Source: Nocardioides astragali
GTDB taxonomy: Bacteria > Actinomycetota > Actinomycetes > Propionibacteriales > Nocardioidaceae
Direction of reading: 5' to 3'
Length of the DNA stretch: 64,000 nt
NCBI RefSeq assembly: GCF_024436375.1
Contig: NZ_JAFMZM010000002.1
Coordinates: 496,001 to 560,000, forward strand
The position numbers and the translations under genes were made by a program. The notes under the pieces are model-generated. The model was not told the origin of the DNA. It worked only from the letters and a program-made list of their open reading frames with translations, and ran no database searches. This document shows, piece after piece, positions 41,616-49,857 of this stretch (its first letter is position 1; each line of letters starts with the position of its first letter).

Positions 41616-42443
41616 TCAGGCTGCAGCGACGAGTCCGACGGCCACCCCGCACAGCACCAGCCCGACCCCCTGGGAGAGGTGGATGCGCTCGCGCAGGACG
41701 AACGCGGCCAGACCCACCGTGATCGCGGGATAGAGCGACGTCACCACCGAGGCGACGGTCAGCAGGCCGGTCTGGGTCGCGAGCAGGAACGCGACCACCG
41801 CCGCCGTGCCCAGCACGCCGGCGAGGATGCCCCATGCCTGGGAGCGGTCCGACGGCACCCAGCGGCCACCCAGCACGGTCGCGGTCACCGCCACGCAGAC
41901 CAGCCCCGCGGCCTGGGCCACGGCGAGGGGCGCGAAGCCCGCCTCCTCGGGGATCTGTCCCATCGCGGCGAACAGCAGCCCGAACCCGAGCCCGGCGAGC
42001 ACGCCGTCGAGGATGCCTGCGGCCAGGTCACCCCCGCTGCCCTGCTCCTGACTGACGAGCCAGATGCCCGGCACCGCGGCCGCGATCCCGAGCCACACCA
42101 GGAGCGCGGGGCGCTCGCCGGTCACCACGCCCACGCAGACGGGAACCAGTGCGGCCCCCACCGCGGAGATCGGGGCCACCACGCCCATCCGCCCGGCGGC
42201 GAGGCCTCGGTAGAGGAACGCGCCTCCGGCGCCGGTGCCGACGCCCGCGAGGGCTCCCCAGAGCAGGTCGGTCCGCGTCGGCGAGCCGTCGGTGACCAGA
42301 GCCAGGCCGAGGGAGCCGACGAAGGCGGCTGCGGTAGCGACGAATGCGACCGGCCACGCCGACGTACGACGCGACGCGAGGCCGCCGACGAAGTCCGAGA
42401 GCCCGTAGGCGAGCGCCGCCGCGAGGGACAGCAGGATGGCCAT
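41616..42443 (-). CDS. EamA/DMT-superfamily transporter
   Basis: A 275-residue protein with ten hydrophobic helices in two EamA repeats. It starts LLSLAAALAYGLSDFVGGLASRR, with GVVAPISAVGAALVPVCVGVVTGERP closing repeat 1. The second repeat ends SVVTSLYPAITVGLAAFVLRERI, the family's conserved end. Drug/metabolite exporters of this family move diverse solutes, so the substrate is unknown. ATG 42443 overlaps the upstream stop by one base (TGATG), indicating coupling with the DUF456 gene. Confidence 0.88.
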   Translation of the reverse strand: MAILLSLAAALAYGLSDFVGGLASRRTSAWPVAFVATAAAFVGSLGLALVTDGSPTRTDLLWGALAGVGTGAGGAFLYRGLAAGRMGVVAPISAVGAALVPVCVGVVTGERPALLVWLGIAAAVPGIWLVSQEQGSGGDLAAGILDGVLAGLGFGLLFAAMGQIPEEAGFAPLAVAQAAGLVCVAVTATVLGGRWVPSDRSQAWGILAGVLGTAAVVAFLLATQTGLLTVASVVTSLYPAITVGLAAFVLRERIHLSQGVGLVLCGVAVGLVAAA

Positions 42444-42919
42444 CAGGTGACCGCCACGCCGACCACCCAGGTCACCGCGGCGAGGAAGGCGGCCACCAGC
42501 TCGATCAGGATCGAGACGCCGACCGCCTTCAGGGCTCTGCGGGTGGACGGCCCCGCCTGGGTGGCTCCCACGCGCCCGCGCTCCGCGAGGTAGACCCCCA
42601 GCACGAAGCCGATGAACATGCCCACGAGGGGAATGACGAAGAAGCCCACGAACGCCAGGGCGGCTCCGACGAGCAGGGTGCGGTTGGGGACACCGGCCGC
42701 CTTGAGGCTCCGGCCCGGTACGAGGTACTTCACCACCGTGCCGCCGACGAGCAACGCGGCGCACATGCCGAAGACCACCCACCCGGTGGAGGTGCCGATC
42801 TCGAGCGCCCACACCAGGATCGCTCCCAGGACGAGCAGGGTGCCGGGGAGGACCGGGACGATGATGCCCGCGATGCCGACGGCGACCAGGACGGCGATCA
42901 GGACCTCGGTGGCGCTCAC
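42443..42919 (-). CDS. DUF456 family membrane protein
   Basis: A 158-residue protein with four or five membrane helices. It has the DUF456 arrangement: GIAGIIVPVLPGTLLVLGAI near the N-terminus, then a Gly-rich helix GFFVIPLVGMFIGFVLGVYLAE preceding a charged loop. Glycine-zipper-like spacing is evident. Function is unknown. GTG 42919 has GGGAGGGTGAGG upstream. It is co-transcribed with the EamA gene. Confidence 0.85.
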   Translation of the reverse strand: MSATEVLIAVLVAVGIAGIIVPVLPGTLLVLGAILVWALEIGTSTGWVVFGMCAALLVGGTVVKYLVPGRSLKAAGVPNRTLLVGAALAFVGFFVIPLVGMFIGFVLGVYLAERGRVGATQAGPSTRRALKAVGVSILIELVAAFLAAVTWVVGVAVT

Positions 42920-42958
42920 GACCTCACCCTCCCAGAGATGGCCGCCGGGACGCAGAAC

Positions 42959-42983
42959 GGCCCCGGAGAGCGTGTCCGGGGCC
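42959..42983 (-). terminator. Terminator hairpin
   Basis: GGCCCCGGA and TCCGGGGCC form a perfect 9-bp stem around a 7-nt loop. It lies 29 bases downstream of the DUF7455-like gene on the minus strand and is followed there by GTTCT. Confidence 0.75.
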
Positions 42984-43011
42984 GCTGCTGGAAGTAGGTG
43001 TCGGCAGGTGC

Positions 43012-43245
43012 TCAGGCCTCGTTGTCCGCGGCCGAGCCGGCCGGGGTCTCGAGCTTGTGCGTCTCGTCGTGGACCGCGGCAGCGATCTCGCGCAGCTTCT
43101 CGCCGTGCTCACGAGCGTGGTGCGCGCAGAACAGCAGCTCGCCGCCGGTCTGGAGCTCCACGCGGAGGTAGGCCTGGGCGCCGCAGCGGTCGCAGCGGTC
43201 ACCCGCCGTCAGGACGGCTTGGGTGGGTGCGGTGGCAGTGGTCAC
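43012..43245 (-). CDS. Small putative zinc-ribbon protein (DUF7455-like)
   Basis: A 77-residue protein with a CDRCGAQAYLRVEL segment and a second FCAHHAREH segment, giving a C-x2-C plus C-x2-H-like set that could bind one zinc ion. A helix follows (KLREIAAAVHDETHKLE). Such proteins are common in actinobacteria near topoisomerase or sigma genes, and their role is unknown. GTG 43245 is the only sensible start; the ribosome site (CGAGG) is weak. Confidence 0.75.
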   Translation of the reverse strand: MTTATAPTQAVLTAGDRCDRCGAQAYLRVELQTGGELLFCAHHAREHGEKLREIAAAVHDETHKLETPAGSAADNEA

Positions 43246-43549
43246 GTCAGCCTCGTTTCTTGTTCATCGGTGTCTGGCCCAACGTAGTCAGTGGGACAAA
43301 GATTCCCGCTGGCGCCGGTGGGTCGAGAACACGTTCAGTGAATCACGCCTCACAGTTCCCCGCTGGCGTTGTCCTCATTCGTGGACAGGCCGTTGCAGAA
43401 GCGGGACCTTGTGAGGAGGCCCACGCTAGACCGCTCGGGCGGATGGCTCCGGCAGGCGTGCCTCCGTCGTCCTCCGGCGTGTCGCGGGTAGTGTCGTGCC
43501 CCAGAAGAAGTTGACGTAGAAGCACTCGTTCGAGCACGACAGGACGTCC
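43246..43549. other. Intergenic region with divergent promoters
   Basis: No gene is seen in these 304 bases. TAGTGT near 43490 could be the -10 of parE, with a leader of about 50 nt. TACGTT on the minus strand near 43285 could serve the zinc-ribbon gene. A partial direct repeat, TTCCCGCTGGCG and TTCCCCGCTGGCG, spans 43303-43368. Confidence 0.4.
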
Positions 43550-45622
43550 GTGGCAGCACCGGCAGACAACACCTACAACGCAGCGCACCTCCTGGTCCTC
43601 GAGGGCCTTGACGCCGTGCGCAAGCGCCCCGGCATGTACATCGGCTCGACCGACACACGCGGGCTGATGCACTGCCTGTGGGAGATCATCGACAACGGCG
43701 TCGACGAGGCGCTGGCTGGTGTCGCCCACCGGGTCGAGGTGACGCTGCACGACGACGGCTCCGTCGAGGTCTACGACGACGGGCGCGGCATCCCGACCGA
43801 CAAGGAGCCCAAGACGGGGCTGTCCGGCGTCGAGGTCGTGGCGACCAAGCTGCACGCGGGGGGCAAGTTCGGCGGCGGCTCCTACGTCGCGACCGGTGGC
43901 CTCCACGGTGTCGGCCTGTCGGTGGTCAACGCGCTCTCGTCGCGGATGGACATCGACGTCGACCGCGCGCCCACCCAGCAGGGCCTGTCCTTCCAGCGCG
44001 GGGTGCCGGGAGTCTTCGACGGGGAGGGACCGACCGCGGCCTTCACGCCGAAGTCGGGGCTGACCCGCAAGGGCAAGCGGGTGGCGAAGGGCAGGACCGG
44101 CACCCGGATCAGGTTCTGGCCGGACAAGCAGGTCTTCACCAAGGACGCGCGCGTCGAGATGGACGGCCTGCTCGGCCGCGCCCGGCAGACGTCGTACATC
44201 GTGCCGGGCCTGGAGCTGGTCATCCGTGACCAGCGCACCTCCGAGATGGTCGAGGAGAAGTTCCGCCACGACGGCGGCATCGCGGAGTTCGTGGAGTTCC
44301 TCTCCCACGGCGACCCGGTCACCGACATCCTGCGCCTCCAGGGCACGGACACGTTCACCGAGACCGTGCCCCTGCTCGACGACAAGGGCCACATGACGCC
44401 CCAGGAGGTCGAGCGCGAGCTCACCGTCGACGTCGCAGTGCGGTGGGACACCGCCTACGACACGGAGGTGCGGTCCTTCGTCAACGTGATCGCGACGCCC
44501 AAGGGCGGAACCCACGTCAGCGGCTTCGAGAGCGCGCTGACCAAGACCTTCAACGACGCCATGCGCAACGCCAAGGTGCTCAAGAGCGCCGACGCCGACG
44601 TCATCAAGGACGACGTGCTCGAGGGCCTCACCGCGGTCGTGACGGTGCGCCTGGCCGAGCCGCAGTTCGAGGGCCAGACCAAGGAGATCCTCGGCACCCC
44701 GGCCGCGCGTGGTGTCGTGCGCAAGGTGGTGGCCTCGGAGCTGAAGTCGTTCCTGACCTCGACCAAGCGCGTCGAGAAGGCCCAGGCCAAGCTGGTGATG
44801 GAGAAGGTCGCCGGGGCCTCGAAGACCCGCTTGGCGGCTCGTCAGCACAAGGAGAACCAGCGTCGCAAGAACGCGCTGGAGTCCTCCGCCCTGCCGGCGA
44901 AGCTCTTCGACTGCCGCAGCACCGACACCGAGCGCACCGAGCTCTTCATCGTCGAGGGCGACTCGGCGATGGGCACCGCCAAGGCCGCGCGCAGCAGCGA
45001 GTTCCAGGCCCTGCTGCCGATCCGGGGCAAGATCCTCAACGTCCAGAAGGCCACGGTCGGCGACATGCTCAAGAACACCGAGTGCGCCTCGATCATCCAG
45101 GTCGTCGGCGCCGGGTCGGGGCGTACGTTCGACCTCGAGGCGGCGCGCTACGGCCGGATCATCCTGATGGCCGACGCCGACTCCGACGGCGCTCACATCC
45201 GGTGCCTGCTCGCGACGCTGTTCTTCAAGTACATGCCCGAGCTGGTGCGCGACGGGCGCCTCTACTCGGCCGTGCCCCCGCTGCACCGCATCGAGCTGTC
45301 CAACCCCAAGAAGGGCATGGACAAGTACGTCTACACCTATTCCGACGACGAGCTGCAGCGCAAGCTCGCCGAGCTCAAGCGCAAGAACGTGCGCTGGAAG
45401 GAGCCGGTGCAGCGCTACAAGGGCCTCGGCGAGATGGACGCCGACCAGCTGGCCGAGACCACCATGGACCCGCGCTACCGCACGCTGCGCAAGCTGACCA
45501 TCGACGACGTCGACGAGGCGAGCCGGGTCTTCGAGCTGCTGATGGGCTCCGACGTCGCGCCCCGCAAGGACTTCATCGTCCAGGGCGCCTACGAGGTCGA
45601 CGTCGAGGCGCTCGACGCGTGA
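43550..45622 (+). CDS. parE: DNA topoisomerase IV / gyrase-type subunit B
   Basis: A 690-residue type IIA topoisomerase ATPase subunit. The GHKL motifs are RPGMYIGS, EIIDNGVDEAL, DDGRGIP and GLHGVGLSVVNALS. The Toprim domain shows LFIVEGDSAMG and IILMADADSDGAHI, and the C-terminal block RYKGLGEMDADQLAETTM is intact. It partners the ParC-type subunit encoded at 49.9-52.4 kb on the other strand; together they would decatenate chromosomes. GTG 43550 follows an AGGA. It may be called a second GyrB in some actinobacteria. Confidence 0.92.
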   Translation: MAAPADNTYNAAHLLVLEGLDAVRKRPGMYIGSTDTRGLMHCLWEIIDNGVDEALAGVAHRVEVTLHDDGSVEVYDDGRGIPTDKEPKTGLSGVEVVATKLHAGGKFGGGSYVATGGLHGVGLSVVNALSSRMDIDVDRAPTQQGLSFQRGVPGVFDGEGPTAAFTPKSGLTRKGKRVAKGRTGTRIRFWPDKQVFTKDARVEMDGLLGRARQTSYIVPGLELVIRDQRTSEMVEEKFRHDGGIAEFVEFLSHGDPVTDILRLQGTDTFTETVPLLDDKGHMTPQEVERELTVDVAVRWDTAYDTEVRSFVNVIATPKGGTHVSGFESALTKTFNDAMRNAKVLKSADADVIKDDVLEGLTAVVTVRLAEPQFEGQTKEILGTPAARGVVRKVVASELKSFLTSTKRVEKAQAKLVMEKVAGASKTRLAARQHKENQRRKNALESSALPAKLFDCRSTDTERTELFIVEGDSAMGTAKAARSSEFQALLPIRGKILNVQKATVGDMLKNTECASIIQVVGAGSGRTFDLEAARYGRIILMADADSDGAHIRCLLATLFFKYMPELVRDGRLYSAVPPLHRIELSNPKKGMDKYVYTYSDDELQRKLAELKRKNVRWKEPVQRYKGLGEMDADQLAETTMDPRYRTLRKLTIDDVDEASRVFELLMGSDVAPRKDFIVQGAYEVDVEALDA

Positions 45623-46158
45623 TGTCCGAGGTCGTGCTCGTCGAGGGGGCCGTCGACGGCCTCCTCACTGACGAGCTCTGGCCGCTCTACCGCAGCGTCT
45701 TCGGTGACTTCGACGACTTGGAGACATGGCGTCAACAGGTTTGGGACCGGCACACGGCACGGGCGGGATTCCGGCTCGCCCTCGCCCGCCTGGACGGGCG
45801 ACTCGTCGGGTTCGGCTACGGCTACACGGGGGAGCGCGGTCAGTGGTGGACCGACAACGCCGCCCGGGTGCTGCACCCTGCAGTTGCTGCAGACTGGCTC
45901 GGCGGTCACTTCGAGCTCGTGAGCATCGGCGTCGCCGGCCAGGCTCGCGGAGCCGGCATCGGGCGGCAGGTCATCACGGAGCTGACCGAGGGGCTCCAGC
46001 AGCCGAGGTGGGTGCTCATGACCTCGTCGGACCCCGAGGACCCGGCCCGCCGGCTCTACCGCTCCGCCGGATGGGCGGTCATCGGTCCGGGGCTCACCGA
46101 GGACCAGGTCGTCATGGGGCGCGCCTGGCCGACGTACGGCGGCTCCGAGACCGAGTGA
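45622..46158 (+). CDS. GNAT family N-acetyltransferase
   Basis: A 178-residue acetyltransferase-like protein. ELVSIGVAGQARGAGIGRQVITEL gives the acetyl-CoA loop (Q-A-R-G-A-G), and RRLYRSAGWAVIG is the family's late helix-strand. The N-terminal half has many aromatic residues (ELWPLYRSVFGDFDDLETWRQQVW). ATG 45622 shares one base with the parE stop (TGATG), so it is translated from the same mRNA. The substrate is unknown. Confidence 0.82.
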   Translation: MSEVVLVEGAVDGLLTDELWPLYRSVFGDFDDLETWRQQVWDRHTARAGFRLALARLDGRLVGFGYGYTGERGQWWTDNAARVLHPAVAADWLGGHFELVSIGVAGQARGAGIGRQVITELTEGLQQPRWVLMTSSDPEDPARRLYRSAGWAVIGPGLTEDQVVMGRAWPTYGGSETE

Positions 46159-46177
46159 GCCACCGTACGAGGCTGCG

Positions 46178-46429
46178 TCAGGCGCCTTCGCTGACCTCGT
46201 AGATCTCGTCGGCCACCAGGCCGTGTGCCTCGCGGTGCACGGTGTTGGCGGACTCGGCATCCGGTGCGTCGACGAGGCAGAAGATCTTTCCCTCGGACTC
46301 GCTGACCCAGTACTTCAGGTAGTTGACGCCGTACTTGGCCTGCTCCTGCATGTCAGCCATGTGCGCCTGTGCCACGTCGCCGGCCGCGACGCCGCCCTCC
46401 ATGTGGTGGACGTCCATGAACAAGGGCAT
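46178..46429 (-). CDS. DUF4242 (SCO4226-type nickel-binding) protein
   Basis: An 83-residue ferredoxin-like-fold protein. The start MPLFMDVHHMEGGV carries the His pair of the SCO4226 family, and KYGVNYLKYWVSESEGKIFCLVDAPDAE and HREAHGLVADEIYEV are the conserved later blocks. Streptomyces SCO4226 binds nickel; the His and Cys residues seen here suit that, but function is unproven. ATG 46429 has a very strong AAGGAGGTGG ribosome site 7 nt upstream; a longer reading from 46447 would begin inside that site. Confidence 0.85.
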   Translation of the reverse strand: MPLFMDVHHMEGGVAAGDVAQAHMADMQEQAKYGVNYLKYWVSESEGKIFCLVDAPDAESANTVHREAHGLVADEIYEVSEGA

Positions 46430-46537
46430 CTCGCCACCTCCTTCCACTCAGGACTTCTTGTGAGTCTCCTCCCGACTTGGGCCGTCGGGCAGACCGGTCT
46501 GGACCTGTTTCAGGGCCTGGCCCGAGGGTGTTCGGTC

Positions 46538-46716
46538 ATGGACGTCGTCGCGCAGCTGGTGCTCTCGTCCGTCGTGTGGGCCCCGTCCTGGTGATCCTCT
46601 ACTGGGTCATCCGGCTGGCGGTCCGCCACGGCATGCAGGACGCCCAGAGGCAGTCGCGAACCGACCGAGCGGTGGCCGAGGTCGCCGAGACGATCCGGCG
46701 CGAGCAGGCGACGTAG
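46538..46716 (+). pseudogene. Small membrane protein gene, apparently frameshifted
   Basis: ATG 46538 gives MDVVAQLVLSSVVWA, which looks like the start of a short membrane helix, but the frame stops after 18 residues. One frame over, the sequence continues GPVLVILYWVIRLAVRHG, then a charged helix (MQDAQRQSRTDRAVAEVAETIRREQ). The two pieces make one plausible 59-residue single-pass protein if a base is removed around 46580. It may be a real lesion, a sequencing error, or a shorter protein starting at the GTG near 46579. Confidence 0.45.
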
Positions 46717-46750
46717 GGCAGCCCCGGCCCTGAGTGACGCCGCCCAGGAT

Positions 46751-46837
46751 GAACGTCCACTCGCGCGAGTGGAAGTTCAGACCCACGACGCCGATTCACG
46801 CTCAGCCGCAGATGAAGTTCCACTCGTAGGAGTGGAG
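46751..46837. repeat. Pair of CCACTC/GAGTGG palindromes
   Basis: CCACTCGC/GCGAGTGG is a perfect 16-bp palindrome at 46757-46772, extended outward by GAAC/GTTC. A second copy, CCACTC-gtag-GAGTGG, lies at 46820-46835, 63 bp on. Both are flanked by GAAGTTC-like sequence. They lie between the 3' ends of convergent genes, so a double terminator is possible. Confidence 0.75.
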
Positions 46838-46851
46838 ATCCATCGGGGGCT

Positions 46852-47346
46852 TCACGCGTGCTGGCTGAGCAGTCCGGTGTCGACGTCGTAGAGGAAGCCG
46901 CCGACAGTGGCGCGGTCGCCGATCAGGGGGTGCGTGCGGACCTTCACCACGTCCTCACGGAGCTGTTCGAGCTGGTCGGTGACAACCCCGAAGGACTGCC
47001 AGCTCGCGTCCACGCCGGCTGACGCGCCGACCTTGACGCGCAGCTCCGCCTCGGAGGCGGACGCCATGGCGCAGCGTGTGTGCGGCACCACGAGGATGCG
47101 CTCCACGCCGAGCAGGTGCACCCCGAGCACCAGGGCCTCGAGGGCCTGGGGCGTCACCCGGCCGCCTGGGTTGCGGAAGATCTTGGCGTCGCCGTGCTCG
47201 AGGCCGAGCATCCGGAGCGGGTCGATGCGCGAGTCCATGCACGTCACGATCGCGATGCCGGCGTGGGCCTTGCCGTCGAAGCCGCCAAGGTCGAAGGACT
47301 CGGCGAACGCCCGGTTCGCCTCCATGAGGTCGTCGAATTCGTGCAC
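46852..47346 (-). CDS. Beta-class carbonic anhydrase
   Basis: A 164-residue beta-carbonic anhydrase that interconverts CO2 and bicarbonate. Zinc and catalytic residues are visible: Cys in TCMDSRIDP with its Asp-Arg pair, and His and Cys in VVPHTRCAM. The GDAKIFRNPGGRVT block and the RVKVGASAGVDASWQSF segment fit the small actinobacterial type. GTG 47346 lies 7 nt after TAGCCT (minus strand, 47359-47354), a leaderless start, so it has its own promoter although it follows the exporter gene. Confidence 0.92.
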   Translation of the reverse strand: MHEFDDLMEANRAFAESFDLGGFDGKAHAGIAIVTCMDSRIDPLRMLGLEHGDAKIFRNPGGRVTPQALEALVLGVHLLGVERILVVPHTRCAMASASEAELRVKVGASAGVDASWQSFGVVTDQLEQLREDVVKVRTHPLIGDRATVGGFLYDVDTGLLSQHA

Positions 47347-47375
47347 GACCCGCAGGCTAGCGCTCCTCATGCGCC

Positions 47376-49127
47376 CTACGAGAACACGTCTCGCGCCGCG
47401 AGCCTGGTGGGGCCGACCTGACGGAACAGCACGAGCGCGAGGAGACCCGCAACCAACGCGCACCCGGCCGCGCCCCAGAAGACGGCGTGCTCCTGGGCGA
47501 TGCCCGCGACCCGCAGCAGGTCGGAGAACGCCTTGCACCTGCTCTTGCCGTCGCACACCTCCTGCACGGGAGGTACGGCGAGCTGCTCGGCGTAGTAGCG
47601 CCGCAGGCCGATCGTGGTGAGGGCGGAGATGCCGACGAGCATGCCGACCATCCGGGAGACCACCACGAACGCACTCGCGACGCCGTGGACATCGTCGTCG
47701 GTGTGGGCCAGCAGCGCGGCGTTGACGGGGGCCAGTGCGAGCCCGAATCCGAGACCGCCGGTGATCAGCGCGAGGTTGGCGATCGGCTCCTCGATCGTGG
47801 TGAGCCCCCAGCGGGTCATCAGCACGAAGCCGGCGGCGGCCATCAGCATCCCGGCGGCCGTGACGAGACCGGGGGAGATGAAGCGGATCAGGTAGCCCCC
47901 GGCCACCGCGCCCACCGGAAGCGCGAGGAGGAAGCGCACCAGCACCAGTGCTGCCGGGAGCTGGTCGTCGGGGTAGACCGTCGTGCGCGCGAACAGCGGG
48001 ATGTCGATCAGCGCGGCGATCAGGGCGGCGCCGACGAAGAAGCTGACCAGCAGCGCCCCCCACGCCGGCGTACGACGGAGAGCGCCGCGCGGAACGAGGG
48101 GGTTGGCTGCGCGGCGGACGTGCCACGCGAAGGCCGCCGAGGCGAGGACCGCACCGAGGAGGTACCAGCGCCCGCGGGGCGAGAACACCTCGATCTTGGG
48201 ATCGGCGGTGGCGAAGGCGAGGATCACGCCGCCGAGCGCGGCGGCTAGCAGCAGGGCACCGACGAGGTCGGCCTCGACGAGCACCCGCCCCCAGCCGCGG
48301 AGGTCGAGGAGGGGGCGCGGTGCGAACCAGCACCAGGCCAGCAGGAGCACCAGCGCGGCGACGGTGAGGGCGCCGACCGGTGTGAGCCAGCGGCCGTCGC
48401 CGGTGAAGGGGATGAAGAGCCGGCCCCACGTGAGATCGCGCATCAAGGCCGAGGGCCGGAGGAAGACGACGGCCCCGCCGGCGAGGGTGGCGAGGAGCAG
48501 CACGACGCCGACGACGTCGGGGCGTCGTCGGCGTGACCCGGAGCGCTCGCCCGGCGCCAGGGTCCGGATGGCGGCGGCCAGCACCAGTCCGACAGCGAGG
48601 TTGATCGCGAAGATCGCCCGCCAGTCGGACACGGCGAGCACAGCAGCGCCGAACAACGGACCGAGCACCGAGCCGATCTCCTGCACGGCCGACACCACAC
48701 CGAGCGGCACCCCGCGACGCTCGACGGGGTAGAGGTCGGCGACCAGGGCGAGCGTGGCGGGCACCAGGCCGCCGCCGCCGACGCCCTGCAGGAACCGGCC
48801 CGCCACGATGCTCGGCATGTCGTAGGCCAGCGTGGTGATGAGGGAGCCGAGCGCGAAGAGCACCAGCGCCAGGACCAGGACCGGCACGCGCCCGCGCAGG
48901 TCGGCGATCCGGCCGATGAGCGGAAGCATCGCGACGTAGCCGAGCAGGAACCCGCTGACGATCGGGGCGGCGCGCTGCAGCTGGTCGATCGGCACCCCGA
49001 CGCCGGTCATCATGTCGGGCAGTGCCAGCACGACGACGTACGTGTCGGCGGCGGCGAAGGCGACGGCGAGCGCCGCCATCGACAGGAGCAGCCGCGAGGT
49101 TCGCGAGACCTGCTCGGTCTCGGTCAC
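47376..49127 (-). CDS. MFS exporter of the P55 (Rv1410c) type
   Basis: A 583-residue major facilitator with about 14 helices. TM1 has DTYVVVLALPDMM, motif A is GRIADLRGRVPVLVLALV, and the motif C region is VVSAVQEIGSVLGPLFGA. A longer loop between helices (RDLTWGRLFIPFTGDGRW) appears in the middle. In mycobacteria the neighbour LprG and the P55 transporter form an operon that exports triacylglycerol lipids and affects drug tolerance; the same pairing here supports that assignment over a generic drug exporter. GTG 49127 overlaps the lprG stop (GTGA). Confidence 0.85.
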   Translation of the reverse strand: MTETEQVSRTSRLLLSMAALAVAFAAADTYVVVLALPDMMTGVGVPIDQLQRAAPIVSGFLLGYVAMLPLIGRIADLRGRVPVLVLALVLFALGSLITTLAYDMPSIVAGRFLQGVGGGGLVPATLALVADLYPVERRGVPLGVVSAVQEIGSVLGPLFGAAVLAVSDWRAIFAINLAVGLVLAAAIRTLAPGERSGSRRRRPDVVGVVLLLATLAGGAVVFLRPSALMRDLTWGRLFIPFTGDGRWLTPVGALTVAALVLLLAWCWFAPRPLLDLRGWGRVLVEADLVGALLLAAALGGVILAFATADPKIEVFSPRGRWYLLGAVLASAAFAWHVRRAANPLVPRGALRRTPAWGALLVSFFVGAALIAALIDIPLFARTTVYPDDQLPAALVLVRFLLALPVGAVAGGYLIRFISPGLVTAAGMLMAAAGFVLMTRWGLTTIEEPIANLALITGGLGFGLALAPVNAALLAHTDDDVHGVASAFVVVSRMVGMLVGISALTTIGLRRYYAEQLAVPPVQEVCDGKSRCKAFSDLLRVAGIAQEHAVFWGAAGCALVAGLLALVLFRQVGPTRLAARDVFS

Positions 49128-49852
49128 GGCGCGGTGATCTCCTTCTCGATGTCGTAGTCGGCGAACTCGACGGTGTAGGTCATCGGATCGGTGTGGGGGT
49201 AGAACACGCCGGTCATCGTCGCCGTGCGCAGCTCGCCGTCATCGGTGACCTGCCACTCCACGTCGAACGAGTCACCGGACGACGACGGGATCACCGCGTC
49301 CATCGCGTCGCCGGGGAGCGTGCCGGAGTAGGTCGTGAGGACCTCGGAGTTGTCGGCGCCGCCGCGCACGCTCGAGCCGGCCTCGGGTGACTCGGTGAGC
49401 GTGAGGAGGCCGGGGAAGCCCTCGTCGCCGACGAGGCTCGCGGGGTCCGGGGCGCCGTACTCCTTGGGGTTGACCTTCTGCCAGGCGCCGTCGGTGAACG
49501 GGAGCTGGGCGAAGACCTTGCCGTCGACGGCGATCACCGGGACCTCAGCCGTCTGTCCGGCGAAGACGACCGTGATCGAGCCGTCGAAGGCGGGCGCGTC
49601 GGTGACCGTCCCGGCCGCCTCGGCGATGCCGGAGACACCCTCGGGCAGCGCGCCCGCGGACAGGGTGAGGTCGACTCCGGTGGTGTCAGCCAGCTTGGTC
49701 GAGGCCTCGGCCAGCACCTCCTCGGGCGACTTCCCGGATCCGGAGCCGGCGTCGGGCTCGTCGCCGGAGCAGCCGGCGAGGGTGGGGACGGAGAGCAGGG
49801 CGGCCGTCACGGTGGCGGCGAGACGACCGGAGGTCCGGGCACGAGCAGACAT
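49124..49852 (-). CDS. lprG: LppX/LprAFG-family lipoprotein (LprG-like)
   Basis: A 242-residue lipoprotein: signal with lipobox LAGC (Cys about 28), Gly/Ser linker, then an LppX_LprAFG fold. SPEEVLAEASTKLADTTGVDLTLS at the start of the domain and TYSGTLPGDAMDAVIPSS near the end are typical. LprG carries acylated lipids in a hydrophobic pocket and passes them outward with the transporter encoded next. ATG 49852 lies five bases past the parC stop, with a GGAAGG ribosome site inside parC, so the three genes are probably read together. Confidence 0.87.
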   Translation of the reverse strand: MSARARTSGRLAATVTAALLSVPTLAGCSGDEPDAGSGSGKSPEEVLAEASTKLADTTGVDLTLSAGALPEGVSGIAEAAGTVTDAPAFDGSITVVFAGQTAEVPVIAVDGKVFAQLPFTDGAWQKVNPKEYGAPDPASLVGDEGFPGLLTLTESPEAGSSVRGGADNSEVLTTYSGTLPGDAMDAVIPSSSGDSFDVEWQVTDDGELRTATMTGVFYPHTDPMTYTVEFADYDIEKEITAP

Positions 49853-49857
49853 GGGCG

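Noticed and set aside
46430..46447. Longer start for the DUF4242 protein at 46447
   Set aside because: It would translate the strong AAGGAGG ribosome site itself.
46599..46823. Minus-strand 74-residue frame over the CCACTC palindromes
   Set aside because: Basic, motif-free and overlapping the small membrane gene; the palindromes explain the sequence better.
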